A stretch of DNA of 64,000 nucleotides, taken from the NCBI GenBank assembly GCA_916048095.2, contig CAJZIA020000002.1, positions 88,871 through 152,870 on the forward strand, in the 5' to 3' direction. The notes under the pieces were generated by a model, which worked only from the letters and a program-made list of their open reading frames with translations, ran no database searches and was not told the DNA's origin. The DNA is from Sacculina carcini. Lineage: Eukaryota > Arthropoda > Thecostraca > Sacculinidae. Positions 53,810 through 64,000 of this stretch are shown here, piece after piece (positions within the stretch are counted from its first letter, which is position 1; each line of letters starts with the position of its first letter). The position numbers and the translations under genes were made by a program.

Positions 53810-54640
53810 CCCCATAATCATCGCCATCATCATCGCCAAAGCCAAGTGTGAAATTCAATTTACAGCCGAAACACAAATCACTACCACCATTATCCTCACT
53901 GTCAACACCATCGCCATCATCTAGGACATGTTCTTTGCCATGCTCTCAGCTTATCTCGTCTCAACTCGTCGTCGACGGCACCAACACTGAGACGGTCAGT
54001 GTGGACCTGGTGCCTGCGGCGGCCGCGGCGAACAGCTGGATTGACGCGGTTGCGAGTCCATCAATTATTTACTGGCTGATTTTGATCTGATTGGCGTGAT
54101 TGGACGCGGCGGCTACGGCAAGGATCTACGGCAGGGATCTGTGGAATGTGCAAGCACGTTATCACCAGAATTAAACCCAAACAAGTCGCCATTATCATCG
54201 CCATTATCATCGTCATCATCATCGCCAAAGCCAAGTGTGAAATTCAATTTACTGCCGAAACACAAATCACTACCACCATTATCCTCACTGTCATCACCAT
54301 CGCCATCATCTAGGACATGTTCTTTGCCATGCTCTCAGCTTATCTCGTCTCAACTCGTCGTCGACGGCACCAACACTGAGACGGTCAGTGTGGACCTGGT
54401 GCCTGCGGCGGCCGCGGCGAGCAGCTCGATTGACGCGGTCGTGAGTTCCACCAATTATTCACTGACTGATTTTGATCTGATTGGCGTGATTGGACGTGGC
54501 GGCTACGGCAAGGTATTCATTGCGGAGCTGCGACAAACTCGACGCGTGTACGCCATGAAAGTGATGAAGAAGGAATTGTTCACCAACGGCGCGATAATCG
54601 ACTTCTTACAGACAGAGAAGAGCGTGTTTGAGACGGTGTC
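53810..54640 (+). pseudogene. Inverted, deleted copy of the aPKC cassette
   Basis: Two modules of the Ser/Pro linker and kinase glycine loop ([14 protein letters not shown]), then [21 protein letters not shown] and [13 protein letters not shown], where homology stops abruptly. It is the reverse-complement counterpart of about 36.3-37.5 kb. A frameshift at about 54.08 kb separates the modules. The formin FH3 part is missing: the join between repeat and kinase at about 53808 corresponds to a deletion of 37.5-39.29 kb. Confidence 0.8.
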
Positions 54641-55138
54641 TGGTTATACTGTATTCCGTGCAGTACAGTATTCATCAGTTCTGAAAACACCGATGGTGCG
54701 CAAGCAAGTCAAAACGCGTCAAAAGCGGTATCATGCGACAATTACACGCTGTTTAAACTGAACCTTGATGTCTCGCACTTGCACCAGAAATGCCCAGTGA
54801 CATACACAAAGAAGAGTACAAAGTTTCAGGACATTCACTTGAAACTGCTGGGGGTCACCGTTGCTGATTGGCGCGCGATGTGGCGCTCATGAATTCCAAA
54901 TATTTGTGCACGCTTAAATGTCATTATTTATTGCAAAAAAGACAGGCGTGAAAACAGATCGCAGCAGGAGATGGCAGCTAATTCTGCGTTGTAACATCAA
55001 AGTATGCAAGGGGATAATTAGCGTGTGTAGCAGTACACGCGCACGTACACGAAAACAAAGATGTCATGATCAAGCGGATGAGACTGAGTTATTTAGAATC
55101 GGGGCAATCACATGTATACCATCTATTCAATTCAATTT

Positions 55139-55205
55139 TATACATACTTCACTTACATACTTCAATACATACTTCACTTACATACTTCAATACATACTTC
55201 ACTTT
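55139..55205. repeat. Minisatellite, ~24-bp unit
   Basis: ACATACTTCACTTACATACTTCAAT repeated about 2.7 times. Confidence 0.85.
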
Positions 55206-55610
55206 ATGTAAGAGTAATGATGTAAATGAATGAGCCAGTGCAAGTTTTTATTTCAAGTCCAGAATATTTCATTTGAATTTTGCCTTTTTTGCTGTTTCTT
55301 ACGAGATATCGTTCAATGTTTTTGCCGCATAAATTTAATAAGTCGATGTTATTGTTCATAACAATCCGAAAACATAATCGCTTGCAATACTACGGGATAT
55401 AAGCCTGATATTCCCGCCTGACAAACCAAAGGCAAGGCAGTTACATACTCTTCTCAATTGTAGAAATGACAATAGTTCGCCATGTCGAAGAAAAGTTGAG
55501 GTCTCGTCGTTACGCGAATTTCGCAAGATCAAGTGCATGTTAATTCTGTATAACAGAAACACCTCACCTATTGTTAGAACGACCATCGTGGATATTGATA
55601 GTGAGTTTGA

Positions 55611-55908
55611 TTTCCAACGCTTGTAGGTCAGTTCTGCATCTGCTATTTCAAACAAATACATACAGATCCGTAGCCACCGCCTCTTATACTCAGCCGGGGC
55701 ACCCCGAGTATTGAGGGGTCCCATTGCGTCACACATTGATATTGTAATAATGGGATAAGCTCAGCTGAACAGCTCCGAGGAGCTGCTCGTAACTGCATTT
55801 TCCCAAACTTGTCCTTCACATTTTTTTCCGTAACTGATTTCCAACGTTTATAGGTCAGTTTTGCATCTGCCATTTCGAGCAGATACAGACAGATCCGTAG
55901 GAACCGTG
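55611..55908. repeat. 70-bp direct repeats 227 bp apart
   Basis: GATTTCCAACG-TT-TAGGTCAGTT...CAGATCCGTAG occurs at about 55611-55680 and 55838-55907. The minus strand encodes KLTYKRWKS in both, so this may be a duplicated coding remnant of unknown type. Confidence 0.7.
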
Positions 55909-57883
55909 AATAAGGAAGCCGACGTAGTCTACCATGAGTCTCCGATGGCTATAACTTGTTAATGATTATACTGGACTACATGTCTTCCAGCAGCAGAATT
56001 AGACCTGACCTGACACTGACCTGACCGGATGCTCACCTGACCTGATAACATATTTTGTATTCCTGAGCGATCGTAGTGTATATTCCTGTCATATGTGGTA
56101 TTATGCAATTGTCAGTGAAACCCAGCGATGCTCTATGCCTCGCCGCCTTTGACCGCTCGTCACCGCCATCACAGTGCGGCTAATCGTGATTCTCATGACC
56201 AAAGCTTCTTTGATCATTTCATATAAATTTATTGCGAGCTTTAGTCTATTTCAACGTTTTGTAAGGCACTGCAAGGACATGCGCGTATGTCACATTTGTG
56301 TTCCATTAGTATTGTGTTCGCCTCGCACCAATTACTAATGCTCAATTAGAAAGTAAAACTGTGATGAATTCATCTGAGTCGCCTGATGTGTCGGTTGATG
56401 TTTATAGATACAACTTGCACGTTGAATCAAGGCACGTTGCACATGTTCTGACATTGTATGGTTTCAAGGGCGTACCAGGTCAGGGTAATTTGGGGGGTTA
56501 TGAAAAATATTTTTACGTGATGCAAATGTTTTGCGCATTGTTGTAAATACATGTAGCTCATATTGATACAAAAATAAGCACACTGTTGGTAGTATATTCT
56601 AGATACACCCCTGCAAGCAGACATGTGCAAACTTGCAAGCGCTTGTTCAGCAAATTGAGTTGAGACGCCGCACACACACACATACATACACGCGCACATA
56701 CACACACACACACAGACACATACCAATGACACCTAGACTACTGACTACTGTATCTAGGTAGCGTTGCACATACGCACATGTAAATGAACTCGGATGTGAC
56801 GCTATCGTGACATCACATCATTTGTTAAGCGGATGATATTATGCGCCATCTACAATTTTTGATAACACAATCTATAATATTTGATGAGCTTTTTAGAATT
56901 TCATACATTGGTTTTTGATTTATTTCTTTGCAGAGTAATAAAACATTAATCAATTATGAAATATAGCAAGAATATTATTGCAATACTGCAATTCAGTATA
57001 TATACATGATATCCAACACATTAAATCGGTCATCTCTATTGGTAATTTGACGCACATTGGCGCGCAAATTCCGTCATTGTGCTCCGGACTTTGTTAGGCA
57101 AAGGTAGTATTTATGCAGTCGCATTTTATTCGTAAATAATTTTTTATATTGGTATAACTGTGATTTCTTAAATTTCAGTGTTGGTATTTCTGTATATTTA
57201 GTTTGGTTACTATGTTTTTTGCCCTATATTTGCACATTGTACTCCAACATGTTTCTTAAACGGTGTTTCTAGCTGGTTACTTTGAGTATTAGTCCGGCAG
57301 CCAAAGTGATGATTTTTATTTAACCTTGCAGTAGAGGTCCCATGAAGGGTTTCGATAGATTTGGTAACCCCAGACATTGTAGAATCCAAAACCAGAGGGT
57401 GCCAAGCTGGCACCTTTGGGCGTTTCCTGAAAATCGTATATTTTTATGGTGCCCGGTACCCCCTTTATCGGGATATGCGAAAAACGAAAATATTCATATA
57501 TTCACCAATATAGCTGATATAAATGCAATTTTGGTATCAAATTGTATGTTTTCAGACACGAGGAATCCAATGGACACATTATTGTTATGACCTGAAATAG
57601 TCTTCATAGCCAAACATCGTCATTCTACCCCAAAACAACAAATAAAAACGATATTTATTTCTGAATTATATATTTGATCTGATTTATGATGCATTTAACT
57701 GAAAATCAGTACAATAGGGATATTAGACATTATATGAACATCAAAAACGTTGGTGACAAACACCATAGAGACTGTATAAAGGATCTAAAAAATAATAAAC
57801 AGCATCTAAAGTCTAAGGAGCTTTGTTTCCATCATCGTCGTCATCATCATTTTGTGACATTTTGACAACTGTTCTAGTGAGCT

Positions 57884-58437
57884 CATTGCAGCAATCCAAA
57901 CCACCTTCACAACTGCAAAATATTGTGCATGGAAGCAAGCATCTGATGAAAGCAAGACAACAAAACTCTGGGTAGATAACCTGCTCAAACCTGTCCTGCT
58001 GATGATGATGTTTTGTCGAGCTGAGAAGGAAGCAGATTGGGCACTTCATTTGTATGCTGTAGAACACATGGTTCCCTACTTTTTTTTCTGCGCCCCACCC
58101 AAACTATGCCCACTATGGGCTATATTACCTTCGCTCACTTACAGCAATGCCACTAGACCTCTTGGAGAGATTCATGAAAGGAGAGCATGTCACCCGTCAT
58201 ACCCCAGGTGTATGGAATGGAATGTGGACGGACATGATGATCGAGACAACGTTCTTGCGGTATGGAAAAGGACCCATTGGTATTATTGGCATCACACTCA
58301 AACTAAACACGCTGAATACCTGGGCCTCAAGTCTCCATACTTGTAGTGTAATAGCCAAAGACGTCTGTTACACCTTCAGCACAGACATCAGCACCTTCAC
58401 TTCACGTCAGTACTCGTGTACACGTACTATTGACTGA
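57884..58437 (+). pseudogene. Remnant of an uncharacterised invertebrate repeat-associated protein
   Basis: Read across at least one frameshift near 58.1 kb, the plus strand gives ADWALHLYAVEHMVPYF then LERFMKGEHVTRHTPGVWNG and MIETTFLRYGKGPIGIIG. I recall a conserved family with GDWNLHL...MLPWFFAYD, V-R-DG-WN-I-TD and IE-T-MR-KGPGGIIG patterns that is common in invertebrate predictions near mobile elements; I cannot name it. Only about 180 residues remain and no complete frame exists. Confidence 0.5.
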
Positions 58438-58629
58438 ACTGCTTGTATGAGTGACCAATGAACTTACTTACTTACTTACTTACTTACACATACACACACA
58501 TATAGTGCGTCGTCACCGCCACGTGGTCGTGTTCGCGTTACAATTGTGTGTGTGTGTGTGTACACTATAATTTGACTGTGTGCGCATTGTGTGAATGTGT
58601 GGCAGCACAAGCTCTCTCTCTTTCTCACT

Positions 58630-58673
<44 letters not shown>
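58438..58673. repeat. Microsatellite cluster at the right array edge
   Basis: CTTA, TG, CT, CA and TA runs in succession; the TA run leads directly into the CTAGCATTAAAACC joint of the array at 58674. Confidence 0.85.
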
Positions 58674-60450
58674 CTAGCATTAAAACCCGCCCGTTGTGCG
58701 GAACAATTCATAAAAATATTGCAAATTAAAAATAAATAAGGCAAACTCATGAAAACCTTAATCAATTAAAAAGTCTAAATTTCATTATTTTTAATTTTAT
58801 TTTTTTTTATTTTCACTCAACCCGCCTCATATTTAAACCCGCCCGACGTGAGGAATAATTCAGAACTCGAACACCATCCGTTCTGGTTCTTGAAGTCAAA
58901 TGCATTAGTTTTGTATATGAATTCATTCTACACGGTGAAATTGAACGTTTTATTGCTGCCCGCGGGACATTGTTATTTCATAAAAATGAGCCATCGCTTC
59001 GTTTGCGTTTGAAGCCCCTGATCATTGAACCAGCGAACCATGAACCAGCGCAATTATGTCACCTCATATTCAAGCATACATACACAGACAGACAGATATA
59101 TTCTTCTTGATGTATATATATAGCATTAAAACCGCATTAAAACCCTAGCATTAAAACCCGCCCGTTGTGCGGAGCAATTCATAACATGAAATTCATATTC
59201 AATTCATAAAAAAATATGGAAAAATAAAAATGAAATAGGGTACACTCATAAAAATATTCATCAATTGAAAATTATAAGTTTAATTATTTTTATTTCGACA
59301 AAATATTTCCCCTCAGTCCGCCTGAGTCATTTTTATACCCGCCCGTGGTGCTGAATAATTCAGAACTCGAACACGATACCTTCTGCATCTTGAAGTCAAA
59401 TCCATTGGTATTGTGTATGGATTAATTCTACAGGGTAAATTGAACGTTCTATTGTCTATAGTTGCTGCCCGCGGATCAGTTTTATTTTAAAAAAAATACC
59501 TTTTTTTAAATGAACCATTTGAAAAAAATGAACTAAAAAATGGAAACACTTTTTTAAACCCGCCCGTCGTGCGGAACAATTCATACAATAAAATTCATAT
59601 TTGAAGTCAAATCCATTGGTTTTGTGTATGGATTAATTCTACAGGGAAAATTGAACGTTCTATTGTCTATAGTTGCTGCCCGCGGAGCATTTTTATTTTG
59701 TTAAAAAATTACCTTTTTTAAATGAACCATTTGAAAAAATGATCTAAAACACTTTTTTAAACCCACCCCGCCCCACCAAACGCTTCCCGCCTGAACGTTT
59801 TATTGCTGCCCGCGGGACATTTTTATTTCATAAAAATGAGCCATCGCTTCGTTTGTGTTTGAAGCCCCTGATCATTGAACCAGCGAACCATGAACCAGCG
59901 CAATTATGTCACCTCATATTCAAGCATACATACACAGACAGACAGACAATTTCTTCTTTATGTATATATATAGCATTAAAACCGCATTAAAACCCGCCCG
60001 TTGTGCGGAACAATTCATAAAAATATTGCAAATTAAAAATAAATAAGGCAAACTCATGAAGACTTTAATCAATTAAAAAGTCTAAATTTCATTATTTATA
60101 ATTATATTTTGACAAAATATTTTCACTCAACCCGCCTCATATTTAAACCCGCCCGACGTGAGGAATAATTCAGAACTCGAACACCATCCGTTCTGGTTCT
60201 TGAAGTCAAATCCATTAGTTTTGTATATGAATTCATTCTACACGGTGAAATTGAACGTTTTATTGCTGCCCGCGGGACATTTTTATTTCATAAAAATGAG
60301 CCATCGCTTCGTTTGCGTTTGAAGCCCCTGATCATTGAACCAGCGAACCATGAAACAGCGCAATTATGTCACCTCATATTCAAGCATACATACACAGACA
60401 GACAGATAATTTCTTCTTTATGTATATATATAGCATTAAAACCGCATTAA
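58674..60450 (+). repeat. Right-hand higher-order array, part 1
   Basis: Same family and strand as 1-16560: ~455-bp sub-units at 58674 and about 59785-60445, with the GCCCGTCGTGCGGAA block between them. It is interrupted at TTAA 60447-60450 by the piggyBac element. Confidence 0.88.
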
Positions 60451-60984
60451 CCCATTAATGCCGAGTGGCAACTATAGTTGCCACCAAAAACAAGCTCTCT
60501 ATAATCTAAATCAAACAGACATTTGTTTACCAACGACCACCGTTCGAAAGGGGAGAATCTCCTCTTTCTCTTACGATGAGATAAGACACGTTCTACGCAG
60601 CGAGCAATCCACACATGCGAGATTATTCAGTGAGTGTCCGACATGGCTGAACAGCGCATTGATCAGAGGCATGTGATTTCATACTAAATGCGAATTTGTT
60701 TTGTTTTTTTGTCTCATCTTTTAGAGTGAAGCTTGATCTTTCCAAATATGTACATATATTTGCAATTTTTTAATATAATTAGATAATAAATCAGTGTTTT
60801 CGGAGAGTGGCAACTATAGTTGCCACTCGGCACTTACGTGTACAAAATATTGTCATATGGAAAGTTCTCAAGATTTAAAAGAGATTTATCAGCTCTATGT
60901 TTCAATAACTGACTCTACATATATTTGCCTATGTTAACAATTGAAACATAGATATTTCAATAAAATATTTATTTCAGATGTACT

Positions 60985-62250
60985 ATGAATGAATTTTTGG
61001 ATAACTTGGATGATCCAGCTGATGCAGACGCCAGCAGCGACCACCTACATATACTAATCTTACAGCCTCCAAGTGAACTCCCAGATGCAGATACTGACTG
61101 CAGATTCTGATGCCAGTGACGGAGAAGCGAATTCAGACCCAAATCATTTGCCTCGAAGGATTTTGTGTGCCCCAGCTGAATTGATGACAGACAGAGATGA
61201 CGTGGAATCTTCATGTGCAACGGCTTCAACGAGTCACTCTCAGCCTGACACGTCGACACAACGAAGACCAAAAATACCAAAAAGGGACAAACAGCCAAAA
61301 AAGATGGACAAATAGCAGACGCAGACTTGGCCAGAAAGTGCCTCAATTTTGTGACACAATGGCGCCCAAACCAATCGATGGTTTGAGAGGTAAAATCAAG
61401 ACTCCATCTCAATGCTTGAATTTGTTCCTATCTGATGAGCTCATCGGCCATCTAGTTGAACAAAGCATTATATACTCCACTCAAAAAGGTCTTGAAACAT
61501 CCGTTATCACAGAAAGCAATATACGAGTAGCTTTGTCCATCATGATACTGTCTGGATATTCAAGTGTCCCAAATAGGAGGTTGTATTGGCGTCGAGACGG
61601 TGATGTATTCAACGCTCTGGTGGCACATCTACTACGAAGATTACATCTTGCAGACAACTCCAAAATAAGTGTGAACAAACCAGATTCCTATCACAAAGTT
61701 CGGCCGGTTTTTGAAATCACAAATACAAATAACAAGCTCATCTTACCTCCGGAGGAACTTTCTATTGATGAGTGTATGGTACCCTACTGCGGCCACCATC
61801 CTACAAAGCAATGCATCAGGAGCAAACCTGTGCGATTCGGCTTCAAACTGTGGAGCATATGTACGTCTGACGGTTTCATGCTTCACTCGGAACCTTATCG
61901 TGGGTCAGCGACACAATTGGACAGTTCCGGACTTGGACAAGCAGCAGATGTCGTGTTGGGACTCGCTTCGAAATGTCAACTGAATCCTGGTCACCATGTC
62001 ACATTTGACAACTTCTTTTCTTCTGTGCGTCTTTTGGAGCAGCTTTCCACGATGGGCATTGCAGGGACATGCACTATCAGAGAAAATCGAGTGCCGAAAG
62101 ATTAATCTTTGATGCACAGCAGCATGGTGAATAAGCAGAACCGAGGCTATGTTACTTCAGTTTTTGTTGATGACCTCTCTTAGTGAGATGGAAGGACAAC
62201 AAAGCCGTCGCAGTTATCAGTAACAAGCACGGTTTTTGTTTGACGTTTGT
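60985..62250 (+). pseudogene. piggyBac transposase, broken
   Basis: Starts MNEFLDNLDDPADADASSD at ATG 60985, then needs frame changes near 61.09 and 61.31 kb. The main frame (to 62105) has LSDELIGHLVEQS, VPNRRLYW, LHLADNSK, YHKVRPV, LSIDECMVPYCGHHPTKQ (first catalytic Asp), RFGFKLW and VTFDNFFSS (second Asp), then TCTIRENRVPK. A deletion has removed part of the segment before LHLADNS. After 62105 further shifts precede RGYVTSVFVDDL and RWKDNKAVAVISNKHG. The third catalytic Asp and the C-terminal Cys-rich domain are absent. Several lesions make it inactive. Confidence 0.88.
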
Positions 62251-62328
62251 TCAGTATATTTTTGTTGTTGGCTCTATACCGTGCTTATTACTCATGACTA
62301 TGACGGCTTTGATGTCCTTCCATCTCAC

Positions 62329-62330
<2 letters not shown>
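62181..62330. repeat. Inverted duplication of transposase coding sequence
   Basis: GTGAGATGGAAGGACA...AAGCACGGT at 62181-62231 has its inverted counterpart at 62278-62330; arms are about 50 bp and ~80 percent alike, loop ~46 bp. The minus strand of the right arm encodes VRWKD-KAV and NKHGIEPTTK, extending further than the left arm. A TA microsatellite follows. Confidence 0.85.
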
Positions 62331-62364
<34 letters not shown>

Positions 62365-62842
62365 GTGTGATGATGTATATATTATGTGTATATATATTAT
62401 ATATTTATGTGTGTGTACATATATGCATATTTTTGTCATTGAAATATAATAAATATACCTTCATAAACATTCATGTGTAAATGCTTATATTTTACAGTAA
62501 CATGGTATCTAACATTTGAAGCCAAGTTTGAATATAATAGTGACATTTTTAATTTAATCAAACTCGGAATGTTATAAGAATAATACGTTTTTGAGTATAA
62601 GTCTCACTTATATGTTTTTTTTCTCAGTGTTTTGAATGATGCTCAAAAAGTTTAAGAATGTACTGTTTTTTTGTCTATGCCACTGCCGAGTGGCAACTAT
62701 AGTTGCCAGTCTGAAAAACCTTGTTAAAAACATTTTTTTTCTACAAAACTTCGTAAACATGCAGAAAGTGCCCCAGAAATAACATTTCTTGAAAAAAATC
62801 TAAAAAATTAACATTTCGAAATTCTCGGCATTAATGGGTTAA

Positions 62843-64000
62843 AACCCTAGCATTAAAACCCGCCCGTTATGCGGAACAATTCATAAAAATATTGCAAATT
62901 AAAAATAAATAAGGCAAACTCATGAAAACCTTAAATCAATTAAAAAGTCTAAATTTCATTATTTTTAATTTTGTTTTGACAAAATATTTTCACTCAACCC
63001 GCCTCATATTTAAACCCGTCCGATGTGAGGAATAATTCAGAACTCGAACACCATCCGTTCTGGTTCTTGTCAAATCCATTAGTTTTGTATATGAATTCAT
63101 TCTATACGGTGAAATTGAACGTATTTTTGCTGCCCGCGGGACATTTTTATTTCATAAAAATAAGCCATCGCTTCGTTTGCGTTTGAAGCCCATGATCATT
63201 GAACCAGCGAACCATGAACCAGCGCAATTATGTCACCTCATATTCAAGCATACATACACAGACAGACAGATAATTTCTTCTTTATGTATATATATAGCAT
63301 TAAAACCCGCCCGTTGTGCGGAGCAATTCATAACATGAAATTCATATTCAATTCATAAAACAATATGGAAAAAAAAATGAAATAGGGTACACTCATAAAA
63401 ATATTCATCAATTGAAAATTATAAGTTTAATTATTTTTATTTCGACTAAATATTTCCCCTCAGTCCGACTTAGTCATTTTTAAACCCGCCCGTCGTGCTG
63501 AATAATTCAGAACTCGAACACGATTGGTTCTGCATCTTGAAGTCAAATCCATTGGTTTTGTGTATGGATTAATTCTACAGGGTAAATTGAACGTTCTATT
63601 GTCTATAGTTGCTGCCCGCGGAGCAGTTTTATTTTTAAAAAAATACCTTTTTTAAATGAACCATTTGAAAAAAATGAACTAAAAAATGGAAACACTTTTT
63701 TAAACCCGCCCGTCGTGCGGAACAATTCATACAATAAAATTAATATTCAATCCATAAAATAAACTGAATACAAATAAAAAAGCAAAAAATTTAACCTGTA
63801 TATACGTTCACCAATACAAAACTCAAAATGTCAATATTTTAAATTTAAATTTGACAGAATATTATCCCTCAATCCGCCTCATATTTGAGACTGCCTGTCG
63901 TGCGGAATAATTTAGAACAAAAACACAACAAACAATGGAAATTCTAGCATATAAACCGGCCCGTCGTGCGAAACAATTTATACCATTAAATTTTTATTCA
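62843..64000 (+). repeat. Right-hand higher-order array, part 2
   Basis: Resumes at CTAGCATTAAAACCCGCCCG after the piggyBac and continues out of the window with one ~455-bp sub-unit (to about 63298), then the GCCCGTCGTGCGGAA block. Confidence 0.88.

Larger units (their letters stand above)
54641..57880. other. Mostly unassigned sequence
   Basis: A frame at about 54.70-54.89 kb (CDNYTLFKLNLDVSHLHQK) looks like protein but was not recognised. Repeats at 55.14 and 55.6-55.9 kb are listed separately. 57395-57415 holds a short hairpin GGTGCCA-AGC-TGGCACC. No other gene supported. Confidence 0.4.
60451..62838 (+). mobile_element. piggyBac transposon, 2388 bp, with TTAA duplication
   Basis: Terminal inverted repeats CCCATTAATGCCGAG (60451-60465) and its complement (62824-62838), flanked by TTAA at 60447-60450 and 62839-62842. 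Three copies of the palindrome core TGGCAACTATAGTTGCCA lie at about 60466, 60808 and 62691. The transposase is degraded, so it is not autonomous. The array sequence reads continuously across the insertion. Confidence 0.92.

Noticed and set aside
58548-58739. 63-codon ORF crossing CA/TA microsatellites into the array
   Set aside because: Composed of simple repeats; no evidence of coding.

Overview
The window is a eukaryotic, repeat-dominated region, most likely from an arthropod and perhaps a crustacean (inference). The clues are an interstitial run of CCTAA/TTAGG units, the arthropod telomere repeat, at 41.02-41.10 kb, the density of microsatellites, and the mix of Penelope, Polinton/adintovirus-like, Ty3/gypsy-type, AP-endonuclease LINE, piggyBac, Helitron, hAT and SINE sequences. 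No intact ordinary host gene was found.

Layout. From 1 to 16.56 kb lies a tandem higher-order repeat: 4593-bp and 4541-bp copies, an expanded third copy, and the tail of an earlier one. It is built from several nested sub-repeats. The same array, same strand, returns at 58.67-64.0 kb. The 42 kb between the two arrays is an island of nested mobile elements: a 5'-truncated Penelope element in an AT microsatellite (16.6-17.8); an inverted array fragment (17.8-18.4); an LTR-retroelement gag stub (18.4-18.6); a scrambled Polinton/adintovirus-type protein-primed DNA polymerase (18.7-21.7); a gypsy gag-pol with two nonsense codons (23.2-26.0); TG-rich sequence with a hAT MITE (26-29); decayed LTR element A carrying a tRNA-Val-type SINE (29.7-33.9) between two 575-bp direct repeats; a formin-FH3/atypical-PKC chimeric pseudogene (35.3-38.4); gypsy fragments (39.5-40.4); a second Polinton-type locus with an intact orphan 214-aa ORF (41.6-42.3) and a spliced polymerase N-terminus (42.7-47.2) split by a nearly intact LINE (43.27-46.5); young LTR element B with intact gag and pol and a perfect 5-bp target duplication (47.6-52.5); a Helitron fragment, a gypsy RNase H fragment and an inverted copy of the kinase cassette (52.8-54.6); largely unassigned sequence (54.6-58.6).

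Within the right-hand array sits a 2388-bp piggyBac element with 15-bp inverted repeats and TTAA duplications (60.45-62.84); its transposase is broken.

Most notable: three related LTR elements carry, just inside the LTR, a segment matching the complement of the 5' end (not the 3' end) of tRNA-Phe. In two of them the gag start codon lies inside the LTR. Other strong points are the single-frame FH3/aPKC fusion with a tripled glycine-loop module, the shuffled viral-type polymerase, the orphan ORF with a CRE/GC-box promoter and nuclear-localisation signal, and the hierarchical satellite with a recurrent hairpin. All family assignments were made by eye from motifs; no database search was run.
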